From positions 5,708,001-5,772,000 of the forward strand of contig NZ_CP152413.1 in assembly GCF_038967635.1 (NCBI RefSeq): 64,000 nucleotides of DNA, in the 5' to 3' direction. The notes beneath the pieces are model-generated. The model was not told where the DNA came from, did no database searches, and saw only the letters and a list, made by a program, of their open reading frames with translations. Positions 55,722 through 64,000 of this stretch are shown here, one piece after another. Positions within the stretch are counted from its first letter, which is position 1, and every line of letters starts with the position of its first letter. Both the position numbers and the translations under genes were made by a program. Source of the DNA: Bradyrhizobium sp. B124. Its GTDB lineage: Bacteria > Pseudomonadota > Alphaproteobacteria > Rhizobiales > Xanthobacteraceae.

Positions 55722-58424
55722 TTACAGAGAGCGCTGGATCGTCTCGATGCGGTAACATTCGATCACGTCGCCGACACGCATGTCGCCGTAGTTCTCGAAT
55801 GCCATGCCACACTCCTGGCCGGCGACCACTTCCTTCACTTCATCCTTGAAGCGCTTCAGCGTCGACAGCTTGCCTTCGTGCACCACGACGTTGTCGCGGA
55901 TCAGGCGAACATTGGCGCCGCGTTCCACGGTGCCGTCGGTGACGCGGCAACCCGCGACCTTGCCGACCTTGGAAATGTTGAACACTTCCAGGATCTGCGC
56001 GTTGCCCAGCATGGTTTCGCGCAGCGTGGGCGCGAGCAGGCCGGACATCGCCTTTTTGATGTCATCCACGAGGTCGTAGATGATGTTGTAGTAGCGGATC
56101 TCGATGCCGTTGCGCTTGGCTGCGGCCGCCGCTTCCTTGTTGGCGCGGACCGAGAAGCCGATGATCGCGGCGTTGAAGCCTTCCGCGAGCGTGACGTCGG
56201 ACTCCGAGATGCCGCCGACGCCGGCATGCAGGATGCGGGCGGCGACTTCGTCGGTGCCGAGCTTCTCGAGCGAACCCAGGATCGCTTCCAGCGAGCCCTG
56301 CACGTCGGCCTTGACGATCAGCGGGAACTCCTTGCGGCCCGCGGTCTTGAGCTGCGACATCATCTGCTCGAGCGAGCCGCGCATGCCGGAGATCGAGGCA
56401 GCCGCGTTCTCGCGCTTCTGGTGCGCACGGTAGCTCGTGACCTGGCGGGCGCGGGCTTCGTTCTCGACGACAGCGAGACGGTCGCCGGCTTCCGGCGGAC
56501 CGTTGAAGCCGAGCACCTCGACCGGCACCGACGGGCCGGCCTCGTCGAGATTCTCGCCCTGGTCGGAGATCAAGGCGCGGACGCGGCCCATCTCGGCACC
56601 GGCCACGATGATGTCGCCGATCCGCAGCGTGCCGCGCTGCACCAGCACGGTCGCGACCGGACCGCGGCCACGATCGAGCTTGGCTTCGATCACGGTGCCT
56701 TCCGCCGGACGCTGCGAATTGGTCTTCAGGTCGAGGATTTCAGCCTGCAGCGCGATCATCTCGAGCAGCCGGTCGAGATTGGTCTTGTTCTTGGCCGAGA
56801 CCTCGACGTCGACGACGTCGCCGCCGAGCGATTCGACCTGCACCTCGTACTGCAGCAATTCGGTGCGCACGCGCTCCGGCCGCGCATCGGGCTTGTCGAT
56901 CTTGTTGATCGCCACGATCATCGGCACCTTGGCCGCCTTGGCGTGGTTGATCGCCTCGATCGTCTGCGGCATCACGCCGTCATCGGCCGCGACCACCAGC
57001 ACGACGATGTCGGTGACCTTGGCGCCGCGGGCGCGCATCGCGGTGAACGCGGCGTGGCCTGGCGTATCGATGAAGGTGATCTTCTTGCCGCTTTCCGGCG
57101 AAGTCACCTGATAGGCACCGATGTGCTGGGTGATACCGCCGGCTTCGCCCGACACCACGTTGGCGTGGCGCAGCGCGTCGAGCAGCGAGGTCTTGCCGTG
57201 GTCGACGTGACCCATGACGGTGACCACGGGCGAACGCGGCTCGGTGTCGGTGGAATTGTCGACGACGTCGAACAGGCCTTCCTCAACGTCGGATGCGGCG
57301 ACGCGCTTGACGCTATGGCCGAGTTCTTCGGCGATCAGTTGCGCCGTGTCGGCATCGATCACGTCGGTGATCTTGTGCATCGCGCCCTGCTTCATCAGCA
57401 TGCGGATGACGTCGACCGCGCGCTCCGACATGCGGTTCGCGAGTTCCTGGATCGTGATCGCTTCCGGAATGACGACTTCGCGGATCAGCTTTTCCTTCTG
57501 CTCGTTCGCGGCGTGACCCTTCAGACGCTGGGTACGGCGGCGGAACGAGGCGATCGAGCGCTCGCGGACGTCGTCGGCGGTGAGCGCCGTGACGACCGTG
57601 AGTCGTCCGCGCTGCTTCTGCGGGCCGGGCTTCTGGGTGGTCTTCGGGGCCGCGACGGGACGCACGGCGCCGCCGGGACGGCGCACCAGGCGCGGACCTT
57701 CGTCTTCGTCCGTCGCATCTGCGGCAACCCCCGGGGGCCTCGGCGCGACGACCGGTGTGCGCGCAGGCGTTGTGGTCGTGGTGCGGGCTGCCGGCGCCCG
57801 GGCCGCCGGAGCAGACGCGGGTGCGGCCGTGGCAGGCCTGGCCGGTGCAGCGGCAGGCGCTGCGCCGGGCTTGGCTTCGCCCTCGCCGAAGCGGCGCTTG
57901 GCCTCGACTTCGGCCTTGCGCTTGGCCTCTTCCTCGTGGCGGTGGCGTTCCTCTTCCGCCTTGCGGCGGGCCTCGGCGGCCTCGCGCTCGACCTTCTCGG
58001 CAGCCTCGCGGACGGCGCGACGCTTGGCTTCCTCTTCGGCTTGACGACGCTCCTCGATGTCGCGCTGACGGGCGTCGGCAAGCGCGCTGGCGCGCGCGGA
58101 ACGCTCGTCTTCAGTCAGGGTCGGCAGCACCACGCCGGAGCGGGTGTTGCGCTGTTGCTGGCCGGGAGGCGGACCCGAGGGGCGGCCCTGCGGCGGCCTC
58201 GGGGCGGGCGCCACCGGCTTTGCAACCACGGGTTCCGGCGCATGCGCCTCGCCGGGGCCATCGCCACCGACGCGACGCTTGCCGCGTTTCTCGACCACGA
58301 CCTGCTTGGTCCGGCCGTGGCTGAAGCTCTGGCGCACGGTGCCCGTCTCGACGCGCGGCTTCAGCGACAACGTCTTGCTCGGGACACTCAGAGTCTTGTC
58401 GCCAGGGGTCTTGGTATCAACCAT
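55722..58424 (-). CDS. infB: Translation initiation factor IF-2
   Basis: A 900-residue GTPase that brings initiator tRNA to the 30S subunit. The first 330 residues are low complexity, with a long Glu/Arg/Ala coiled-coil-like stretch ([21 protein letters not shown]) and a Pro/Ala-rich part, then the IF2_N box. The G domain (about 400-570) has [17 protein letters not shown] and NKIDKPDA; domains II to IV follow and end with the C2 domain that binds fMet-tRNA. It sits between ylxR and rbfA as usual. Confidence 0.97.
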   Translation of the reverse strand: MVDTKTPGDKTLSVPSKTLSLKPRVETGTVRQSFSHGRTKQVVVEKRGKRRVGGDGPGEAHAPEPVVAKPVAPAPRPPQGRPSGPPPGQQQRNTRSGVVLPTLTEDERSARASALADARQRDIEERRQAEEEAKRRAVREAAEKVEREAAEARRKAEEERHRHEEEAKRKAEVEAKRRFGEGEAKPGAAPAAAPARPATAAPASAPAARAPAARTTTTTPARTPVVAPRPPGVAADATDEDEGPRLVRRPGGAVRPVAAPKTTQKPGPQKQRGRLTVVTALTADDVRERSIASFRRRTQRLKGHAANEQKEKLIREVVIPEAITIQELANRMSERAVDVIRMLMKQGAMHKITDVIDADTAQLIAEELGHSVKRVAASDVEEGLFDVVDNSTDTEPRSPVVTVMGHVDHGKTSLLDALRHANVVSGEAGGITQHIGAYQVTSPESGKKITFIDTPGHAAFTAMRARGAKVTDIVVLVVAADDGVMPQTIEAINHAKAAKVPMIVAINKIDKPDARPERVRTELLQYEVQVESLGGDVVDVEVSAKNKTNLDRLLEMIALQAEILDLKTNSQRPAEGTVIEAKLDRGRGPVATVLVQRGTLRIGDIIVAGAEMGRVRALISDQGENLDEAGPSVPVEVLGFNGPPEAGDRLAVVENEARARQVTSYRAHQKRENAAASISGMRGSLEQMMSQLKTAGRKEFPLIVKADVQGSLEAILGSLEKLGTDEVAARILHAGVGGISESDVTLAEGFNAAIIGFSVRANKEAAAAAKRNGIEIRYYNIIYDLVDDIKKAMSGLLAPTLRETMLGNAQILEVFNISKVGKVAGCRVTDGTVERGANVRLIRDNVVVHEGKLSTLKRFKDEVKEVVAGQECGMAFENYGDMRVGDVIECYRIETIQRSL

Positions 58425-58531
58425 TCAGCAGTCCTAATCTCGTTTCGCTGTGCGTATGCCGCACAAATCCTTCAACTGTCGTCGTTTGCTGAGCATGATC
58501 CGGTCGGAATGACGGCGTCCGCCTTCCTGGA

Positions 58532-59218
58532 TCAGGCTCTGGAATTTCTGGCCGCTTCGGCGGTCTTGTCGTCGTCGGCCATCCGGTATCGGACCAGCAA
58601 CTGGCAGCGCGACAGGAACGTCTTGCTCGCCGGGCCCGCGAGCAGCGCAGCATGTATCACATTTGACCGCCCAAGTGCCAAATCCAATTCTTCCGACGTC
58701 AAAACATTGACGACGGCGATTACCGGCGATTCACCACGTTTTTCGCCCCTTTGCCTGACGATCGCGTCCAATTTGCGGATTCCGTCCGCTGCGCCGTCCG
58801 AAGCGTGGATCAGGGCTGCGGTTTCGTTCCGGTTGAGTGCGTCCTCGACCTTGCCGAAGCCCGCGACGACCTGCCCGGCCTTGGCGGTCATCGCCAGGGC
58901 CTCGGTGACGCTGCGGACCAGGAGGGCGTCGGTGTCGGCGGGAAGGGTCGGCGCGACGCGGACATCGCGCTTGAATCCCTTGCTAAATTGGTGACGACGG
59001 ACCGCTTCCGCAACGCTGCGCCGCGATGCGGAAACCCACATTCCGCGGCCCGGCAGCTTGCGCTTGAGATCCGGGATCACCTCGCCCGTGGGCGCGATGA
59101 CGAACCGGATCAGTTCGTCGATCGGACGCACCTCGCGGCTGACCGCGCACATCCGCGTGGTCGCGGACTTCTGTGTCCGCGGCCCATCGTCGAGATCGGG
59201 GTCAGCCTGAGCGAGCAT
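58532..59218 (-). CDS. YlxR (DUF448) fused to an L7Ae-like domain
   Basis: A 228-residue RNA-binding protein. Residues about 15-95 are the YlxR domain (TRMCAVSREVRPIDELIRFVIAPTGEVIPDLKRKLPGRGMWVSASRRSVAEAVRR, with the GRG-W-V core). Residues about 105-205 resemble ribosomal protein L7Ae/L30e (AGQVVAGFGKVEDALNRNETAALIHASDGAADGIRKLDAIVRQ). In Bacillus the two are neighbouring separate genes (ylxR and ylxQ); here they form one protein, as in other alphaproteobacteria. It lies between nusA and infB, 15 bp after nusA. Confidence 0.9.
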   Translation of the reverse strand: MLAQADPDLDDGPRTQKSATTRMCAVSREVRPIDELIRFVIAPTGEVIPDLKRKLPGRGMWVSASRRSVAEAVRRHQFSKGFKRDVRVAPTLPADTDALLVRSVTEALAMTAKAGQVVAGFGKVEDALNRNETAALIHASDGAADGIRKLDAIVRQRGEKRGESPVIAVVNVLTSEELDLALGRSNVIHAALLAGPASKTFLSRCQLLVRYRMADDDKTAEAARNSRA

Positions 59219-59233
59219 CCGTGGGGCATCTCC

Positions 59234-60847
59234 CTACGACGCCGTTTCTGCTTCGGCGGCCTCGGCCTCCTCAGCAGGCTTGGCAAGGTCGGCCTCGGTG
59301 ATCCAGCCGGCCTTCAGACGGGCCTGCATGATCAAGGCCTCGGCCTCGTCGCGCGAGACCTCGATGCCATCGAGGAACCCGGCATGCTTGGTCGGCTCGC
59401 CGCCTTCCTTGCGCTCGGTCCAGCCGACCAGATCGTCGGTGGCACAGCCGGCCAGATCCTCGACGGTCTTCACGTCGTTCTCGCCGAGCTTCACCAGCAT
59501 CTTGCCGGTGACGCCGGGCACGTCCTTCATGGCGTCCTCGACGCCGAGTTCCTTGCGCTTGGCCTCGAGTTCAGCCTCAAGCTGCTCCAGATATTCGCGG
59601 GCGCGGGTCTGCAGCTCGGTGGCGGTCTCCTCGTCGAAACCTTCGATACCGGCGAGTTCCTTGACATCGACCAGCGCGAGTTCCTCGACCGAGGTGAAGC
59701 CTTCGGAGGCGAGCAGCTGGCCGACCACCTCGTCGACATTGAGCGCTTCCATGAACACGCGGGTCGAGTTCTCGAAGTCGGCCTGGCGGCGCTCCGACTC
59801 TTCCTGCTCGGTCAGGATGTCGATGTCCCAGCCGGTCAGCTGCGAAGCGAGGCGGACGTTCTGGCCGCGGCGGCCGATCGCCAGCGAGAGCTGGTTGTTG
59901 GTGTCGGGAACCACGACCTCGATGCGCTCGCGGTCTTCGTCGATCACGACCTTGGCGACTTCAGCCGGCGCCAGCGCGTTGACGACGAAGGTCGCAATGT
60001 CGGGCGACCACGGGATGATGTCGATCTTCTCGCCCTGCAGCTCGTTCACCACGGCCTGCACGCGCGAGCCGCGCATGCCGACGCAGGCGCCGACCGGATC
60101 GACCGAGGAATCGCGCGAGATCACGCCGATCTTGGCGCGCGAGCCCGGATCGCGGGCGACCGCCTTGATCTCGACGATGCCGTCGTAGATCTCGGGCACT
60201 TCCTGCGCGAACAGCTTCGCCATGAACTGCGGATGGGTGCGCGACAGGAAGATCTGCGGACCGCGCGTCTCGCGGCGGACGTCGAAGATATAGGCGCGGA
60301 CGCGGTCGCCGTTGCGGAACACTTCGCGCGGCAGCATCTCGTCGCGGCGCACGATCGCTTCGCCACGGCCGAGATCGACGATCACGCTGCCGTATTCGAC
60401 GCGCTTGACGATGCCGTTGACGATGTCGCCGATGCGGTCCTTGAATTCCTGGTACTGCCGGTCGCGTTCGGCCTCGCGCACCTTCTGCACGATCACCTGC
60501 TTGGCGGATTGCGCGGCGATACGGCCATATTCCAGCGGCGGCAGCGTGTCGGCGATGGTGTCGCCGACCTGGGCGCCCGGATTGGCGCGCTGCGCATCAT
60601 GCAGCGAAATCTGGTTCGACGAGTTCTCGACGACATCGACCACCAGCATGTGGCGGGTCAATCGCAGCTCGCCCTTCTTGGCGTCGATCTCGGCATGGAC
60701 GTCGGTCTCGCTGCCGTAGCGGGCACGTGCCGCCTTGGCGATGGCGTCTTCCATCGCCGCGATCACGATGGAGCGGTCGATCGACTTTTCGCGCGCAACT
60801 GCGTCTGCGATCTGCAGCAGTTCGAGTTTGTTGGCGCTGACTGCCAT
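59234..60847 (-). CDS. nusA: Transcription termination/antitermination protein NusA
   Basis: A 537-residue RNA-polymerase-binding factor for pausing, termination and antitermination. The N-terminal polymerase-binding domain (NKLELLQIADAVAREKSIDRSIVIAAMEDAI) is followed by an S1 domain (about 135-200), then two KH domains (SVDPVGACVGMRGSRVQAVVNELQGEKIDII and AIGRRGQNVRLASQLTGWDIDILTE). Two acidic helix-hairpin-helix repeats follow (FTSVEELALVDVKELAGIEGFDEE... and DVKTVEDLAGCATDDL). It lies 3 bp after rimP. Confidence 0.97.
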   Translation of the reverse strand: MAVSANKLELLQIADAVAREKSIDRSIVIAAMEDAIAKAARARYGSETDVHAEIDAKKGELRLTRHMLVVDVVENSSNQISLHDAQRANPGAQVGDTIADTLPPLEYGRIAAQSAKQVIVQKVREAERDRQYQEFKDRIGDIVNGIVKRVEYGSVIVDLGRGEAIVRRDEMLPREVFRNGDRVRAYIFDVRRETRGPQIFLSRTHPQFMAKLFAQEVPEIYDGIVEIKAVARDPGSRAKIGVISRDSSVDPVGACVGMRGSRVQAVVNELQGEKIDIIPWSPDIATFVVNALAPAEVAKVVIDEDRERIEVVVPDTNNQLSLAIGRRGQNVRLASQLTGWDIDILTEQEESERRQADFENSTRVFMEALNVDEVVGQLLASEGFTSVEELALVDVKELAGIEGFDEETATELQTRAREYLEQLEAELEAKRKELGVEDAMKDVPGVTGKMLVKLGENDVKTVEDLAGCATDDLVGWTERKEGGEPTKHAGFLDGIEVSRDEAEALIMQARLKAGWITEADLAKPAEEAEAAEAETAS

Positions 60848-60850
60848 GGC

Positions 60851-61627
60851 TTAGTCTCCTTCGAATGGATCGATCTCGCCACGGCGCGCGCGTTCGGCGG
60901 CCAGGCGGTGCTTTTTGGTGTTGGTCGGGGCCGGCTTGATGCCGGGCTTCTGAGCAGGCTTGGGTTTCGGCTTCTGACTCTTCGCAGGATCGCCCTTCTT
61001 GGCGTGGGCCGGCTGCGGCGGCGCGAGGCCGAGCTCGCGGCGCAGCTCGCGCTCGGCGGCCTTGCCGCGGCGCATCGATTCCTCGATCAGTTCGTCGGTT
61101 AGCACCAGCCGCGCGTCCGAAATGTCCTCCATCACCAGGAGAACTTCAGCGTCCTCGGTGGGACGTGAATCATCGCGCTTGATGCGCACCGCGTTGCCTT
61201 CGACGCCGTCGAGCAGGCCGCGGAACCGCTTGCGGCCCTGATGCGCCACCGCCATCTCGATCTTCACCAGATGCCCGGTGTAGCGCTCGAAGTCGGAGCG
61301 GCGCACCAGCGGCCGGTCGATGCCGGGCGACGAGATTTCCAGCCGGTAGGCGCGCTCGATCGGGTCGGCGACATCGAGCACCGGCGACAGCGCGCGCGAG
61401 ATCGCCTCGCAATCCTCGAGCTGCATCGAGCCGTCGGGACGCTCCGCCATGATCTGCACGGTGCAGCCGGCGTCGCCCGAGACCTTGATGCGCACCAGGC
61501 GATAGCCCATGCCCTGCAGCACCGGGACCGCGACGGCGGCGACGCGTGCCGCAACCCCGGGCTCGACGACAAGCCGCGGCTCGGCGAGCAGTTCGGTGTC
61601 CACTGACGTGGCGGTCGGATCGGTCAT
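60851..61627 (-). CDS. rimP: Ribosome maturation factor RimP
   Basis: A 258-residue RimP, longer than the 150-residue E. coli protein. The N-terminal domain ([50 protein letters not shown]) and the SM-like domain ([28 protein letters not shown]) are complete by about residue 180. The rest is a basic tail rich in Lys, Pro and Gln ([24 protein letters not shown]). ATG at 61627 is preferred to TTG at 61639. First gene of the nusA-infB operon; no tRNA-Met gene precedes it, unlike E. coli. Confidence 0.93.
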   Translation of the reverse strand: MTDPTATSVDTELLAEPRLVVEPGVAARVAAVAVPVLQGMGYRLVRIKVSGDAGCTVQIMAERPDGSMQLEDCEAISRALSPVLDVADPIERAYRLEISSPGIDRPLVRRSDFERYTGHLVKIEMAVAHQGRKRFRGLLDGVEGNAVRIKRDDSRPTEDAEVLLVMEDISDARLVLTDELIEESMRRGKAAERELRRELGLAPPQPAHAKKGDPAKSQKPKPKPAQKPGIKPAPTNTKKHRLAAERARRGEIDPFEGD

Positions 61628-61750
61628 ATCCAGTGTCAAAGGCTGTCTAAGGTCTATGGGTTGTCTGAGGTCTGTTGTGTTGTTCAGGTGGCCTTAAGGG
61701 GCCGCTAACGCTACCTAAACTGGACCCGGCCTCGCTGGGTCCCGTCAGGT

Positions 61751-61784
61751 AATAAAAAAGAGCGGGTCCCGGGGGGCCCACTCT
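61751..61784 (-). terminator. Intrinsic terminator in the rimP leader (possible attenuator)
   Basis: On the minus strand AGAGTGGG and CCCGCTCT form an 8-bp stem (one G-T pair) around a GC loop, followed by TTTTTATT. It lies between the predicted promoter and rimP, about 30 nt into the transcript, so transcripts must read through it to reach the operon. Confidence 0.72.
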
Positions 61785-61785
61785 C

Positions 61786-61809
61786 CTACGCGATCGTATG
61801 AGATACCAT
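61786..61809 (-). CDS. Possible 7-residue leader minicistron (MVSHTIA)
   Basis: ATG at 61809 opens a seven-codon frame ending TAG at 61786. It would start about 5 nt from the predicted transcript end (leaderless) and stop one base before the terminator stem. Codons show no bias to one amino acid. It is reported only because its position against the terminator is striking; chance is quite possible. Confidence 0.2.
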   Translation of the reverse strand: MVSHTIA

Positions 61810-61820
61810 AAGTTGCGGTG

Positions 61821-61849
61821 GATATAGCCCTTTTGCCGGGGTCCGGCAA
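61821..61849 (-). promoter_or_regulatory. Predicted promoter of the rimP-nusA-infB operon
   Basis: On the minus strand TTGCCG (61844-61849) and TATATC (61821-61826) are exactly 17 bp apart. Transcription would begin near 61814, giving a leader of about 187 nt that contains the terminator at 61751-61784. The same TATATC -10 is seen at the rpsA promoter. I see no other gene in 61628-61974. Confidence 0.65.
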
Positions 61850-61974
61850 GGCCTCCGGGCCCGGCGGAGGGCGATTTTGCGGGCTCCGGGGTGCGGGTTT
61901 GACCTAACCCTCCGTTTACGAACGGGGTCATAGATTGCCGAAAATCGGCAGAAGTCGCCGGTTGGACAAGGCTC

Positions 61975-63045
61975 ATGACGACAGCCCCCGCGCTGATCCC
62001 CGAACTCGACGACATCGTTCGCCGCGGCGACCCCAAGCGCCGCGCCGAGGCCGCGCGGCGGCTCGGCGAGCTGTTCCTGCAGGGCGCCGCGAGCTTTCGT
62101 CCCGATCATATCGACCTGTTCGACGGGGTGCTGACCAGTCTGGTCCCGCATGCCGACCTTGCTGCGCGGATCGATCTCGCCGAACGGCTTGCGCCGCTCG
62201 CCAACGCGCCGCGGCATCTGCTCGGGCAACTCGCCCGCGAGGACGAGGTCGCGATCGCGGGGCCGGTGCTGCGCCAGTCGCCGGTGATTGACGACAAGGT
62301 GCTGGTCGAGATCGCCAATGCCAAGGGCCAGGGCCATCTGCTGGCGATGGCCGAGCGCTCCAGGCTCTCGACCGCGCTGACCGATGTCATCGTCCGTCGC
62401 GGCGATCGTGATGTCATCCGATCCGCGGCCGGCAATGCGGGTGCCGCATTCTCGGACGCCTCCTTCACGACGCTGGTGCGGCGCGCCGGTCAGGATGGCG
62501 TGCTGACGCTGCGGATCGGCCGCCGTGACGATCTTCCGCCCGTGCATCTGAAGAGCCTGCTGGCCGGCTCGATCGACGTGATCCGCCGCCGGTTGCAGGT
62601 CGTCGCCAAGCCGGAGCGGCAGGCCGAGATCAAGCTGGCGCTGAACGAGATCGAAGGCGTCGTCGCGCAGGTCGAGGGCCGCGACTTCGCAGCTGCGCAG
62701 CGCGCGATCCTGGCATTGCATCGCGCCGGCGAATTGAACGAGGCCGCGGTGGCAGGCTTCGCCAAGGCCTTCAAATATGAGGAATGCGTGGCGGCGCTCG
62801 CGGCGCTGACCGGCGTGAAGATCGTCACGCTCGATCGCCTGATCTCCGGCGATCGCTACGATCCGATCCTGATCGCCAGCAAGACGATCGGTTTCGAATG
62901 GCCGACCGTGCGCGCCCTGATCCTGATGCGGCTCGGGCCCAACCGCGTGCCGTCGCCGGCCGATATCGAAGGCGCGCGGGTGAACTTCGTCCGCCTGATG
63001 CCGTCCACCGCGCAGCGTGTCGTGGATTTCTGGAAGTCGCGCTAG
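61975..63045 (+). CDS. DUF2336 family protein
   Basis: A 356-residue soluble helical protein of the DUF2336 family, common in alphaproteobacteria. Repeated helix pairs such as RRGDPKRRAEAARRLGELFL, LVPHADLAARIDLAERLAPLANAP and LANAKGQGHLLAMAERSRLSTALTDVIVRRGDRDVIRSAAGNAGAAFSDASFTTLVRRA suggest a HEAT-like solenoid. Relatives have been linked to regulation of envelope and surface structures in a few species, but no function can be assigned here. It is divergent from the rimP operon. Confidence 0.8.
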   Translation: MTTAPALIPELDDIVRRGDPKRRAEAARRLGELFLQGAASFRPDHIDLFDGVLTSLVPHADLAARIDLAERLAPLANAPRHLLGQLAREDEVAIAGPVLRQSPVIDDKVLVEIANAKGQGHLLAMAERSRLSTALTDVIVRRGDRDVIRSAAGNAGAAFSDASFTTLVRRAGQDGVLTLRIGRRDDLPPVHLKSLLAGSIDVIRRRLQVVAKPERQAEIKLALNEIEGVVAQVEGRDFAAAQRAILALHRAGELNEAAVAGFAKAFKYEECVAALAALTGVKIVTLDRLISGDRYDPILIASKTIGFEWPTVRALILMRLGPNRVPSPADIEGARVNFVRLMPSTAQRVVDFWKSR

Positions 63046-63070
63046 GGTCGAGCGCCAACGTTCAAACCCG

Positions 63071-63170
63071 CCATCCTGAGGAGCGCCGCAGGCGCGTCTC
63101 GAAGGGTGTACGGCCCGGCTGGTGGCCGTCGACCCTTCGAGACGCGCGCAAGAGCGCGCTCCTCAGGGTG
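63071..63170. repeat. Intergenic palindrome (family D)
   Basis: The arms atcctgaggagcg...cgcgtctcgaagggt and acccttcgagacgcg...cgctcctcagggt are inverted over about 100 bp. Arms of this kind are common between genes in Bradyrhizobium as far as I recall; one copy is in this window. Confidence 0.8.
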
Positions 63171-63255
63171 ACGGGACCATCAAATGCCTCCCAATTTCAA
63201 AATGAGCCGCTATGCTTTCCGCAAGGCGCGACACAGCGCAAACGGGGAGATCGCC

Positions 63256-64000
63256 ATGCTGACGGACGCCGACATCCAATCGCACGCCGAGCGGATCCGC
63301 GACGACGGATATACCGTGATCGGGCGCGCCGCCTCGCCGGACCTGGTCGAGGGATTGAAGGACGCGGTGCAAAGAATCGAGAGCGAACACAATCTCGCAC
63401 CTGCCAGGACGTCGTTCGAGGGCTTCAAGACGCTGCGTATCAACAACCTCCTGACCTATGACGATCTGTTCTGGGAGGTGCCGCTGCATGAGAACGTGCT
63501 GCCGGTGGTCGAACGCGTGCTGGACAAAGAATGCCTGCTGTCGTCGTTCTGCTCGCTGGTGCTCGGTCCCGGCCAGGAGGCGCAGCCGATCCACGAGGAC
63601 ACCCAATTGATCCCGCTGCCGCGGCCGCATATCCCGATCACGATCAATGCGATCTGGGCGCTGTCCGATTTCCGCGACGACAACGGCGCGACGCGCATCA
63701 TTCCGCGCAGCCACACATTCGATTCGTCGCCGGAATACGGCAAGGATTACGACGCGGTCACCGCGACCATGCCGGCAGGCAGCGTGATGCTGTTCGACAG
63801 CGCGCTGTGGCATGGCGGCGGCGCCAACACCAGCGACGCCAGGCGCTTTGCCTTCTCCTGCGCCTATTGCTGGGGCTGGATGCGGCAACAGGAAAACCTG
63901 CAGCTCGGCATTCCGCGCGAGACCGCGGCCCGCTTTCCGCGCCGCCTGCAGGAATTGTGCGGCTACAGCGTCTACAAGGGCCAGTTCGGCCACATCGACA
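63256..64000 (+). CDS. Phytanoyl-CoA dioxygenase (PhyH) family protein, cut by the window end
   Basis: The first 248 residues of an Fe(II)/2-oxoglutarate-dependent oxygenase. MLTDADIQSHAERIRDDGYTVIGRAASPDLVEGLKDAVQRI is the typical PhyH N-terminus. The iron ligands are visible as H-x-D in PIHEDTQLIPL and the distal His in LFDSALWHGGGANTSDARRFAFSCAYCW, with the Arg of GATRIIPRSH and a second Arg near it for 2-oxoglutarate. ATG at 63256 has GGGGAGA 5 bp upstream. The substrate is unknown. The gene runs off the right edge. Confidence 0.87.
   Translation, partial: MLTDADIQSHAERIRDDGYTVIGRAASPDLVEGLKDAVQRIESEHNLAPARTSFEGFKTLRINNLLTYDDLFWEVPLHENVLPVVERVLDKECLLSSFCSLVLGPGQEAQPIHEDTQLIPLPRPHIPITINAIWALSDFRDDNGATRIIPRSHTFDSSPEYGKDYDAVTATMPAGSVMLFDSALWHGGGANTSDARRFAFSCAYCWGWMRQQENLQLGIPRETAARFPRRLQELCGYSVYKGQFGHID

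Noticed and set aside
55716..58994. A very long open frame on the plus strand opposite infB and ylxR (over 1000 codons)
   Set aside because: Its translation is a Leu/Arg/His/Asp-rich shadow of high-GC codons and has no domain. The opposite strand holds unmistakable IF-2 and YlxR.
58751..61102. A 783-codon plus-strand frame opposite nusA and rimP
   Set aside because: Antisense shadow; NusA and RimP have complete domain sets on the minus strand.
61628..61974. A tRNA gene in front of rimP, as metY in E. coli
   Set aside because: No cloverleaf or GTTCRANYC T-arm sequence is present on either strand.

Overview
The window is a stretch of a high-GC alphaproteobacterial chromosome, very probably Bradyrhizobium or a close relative. 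The best single marker is the Fur-family regulator Irr at 45044-45535. Read from its preferred start it is 163 residues long and places the haem-regulatory Cys-Pro at 29-30 and the His triplet at 117-119, the numbering of Bradyrhizobium japonicum Irr. Other pointers are a TIGR02300 protein, alphaproteobacterial AddA/AddB, DivL, a class II-like AroA and several families of intergenic palindromes. No phage, transposon, CRISPR array or plasmid function was found. Nearly all of the window is core genome with close gene packing.

Layout. 1-1410: ohrR with its operators, two small minus-strand genes, a palindromic repeat and tRNA-Ala(GGC). 1414-8643: TIGR02300 protein, aroA-cmk, an unlisted-size 57-residue secreted protein, rpsA with promoter and terminator, sppA, ihfB and a LapA-type membrane protein. 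8720-14601: trpF-trpB-trpA, accD-folC and a metallophosphoesterase. 14793-30172 (minus): trxA, addA-addB, murU-like, PilZ, a tsaE-amgK fusion and divL. A LysR/transporter/DUF2891 module (21929-24874) sits inside this block. 30500-34779 (minus): ubiE-ubiB-coaBC-dut, where coaBC carries a FitA-like ribbon-helix-helix domain. 34915-44914: mutM, acetyltransferase, gamma-glutamyltransferase, a degenerate protease, a MoeB-like enzyme, aldo/keto reductase and LysR, a hydroxyacid dehydrogenase and an SH3 protein. 45044-51074: irr, fabA-fabB-fabV, glutathione transferase, acetyltransferase and exported superoxide dismutase. 51283-61627 (minus): the translation/RNA operon rimP-nusA-ylxR-infB-rbfA-truB-rpsO-pnp with a promoter and a leader terminator. 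61975-64000: a DUF2336 protein and a phytanoyl-CoA dioxygenase cut by the window end.

Many neighbours share ATGA or GTGA stop/start overlaps (aroA/cmk, trpF/B/A, accD/folC, transporter/DUF2891, divL/tsaE, coaBC/dut, ubiE/ubiB), which implies translational coupling. The most interesting points are: the antitoxin-like DNA-binding domain fused to CoaBC, with a perfect palindrome over its likely -10 box; DivL with Tyr in place of the phospho-accepting His; FabV as the enoyl reductase of the fabAB operon; AccD without its zinc-finger cysteines; and an 11-bp-spaced hexamer array at the irr promoter that resembles the described Fur site.
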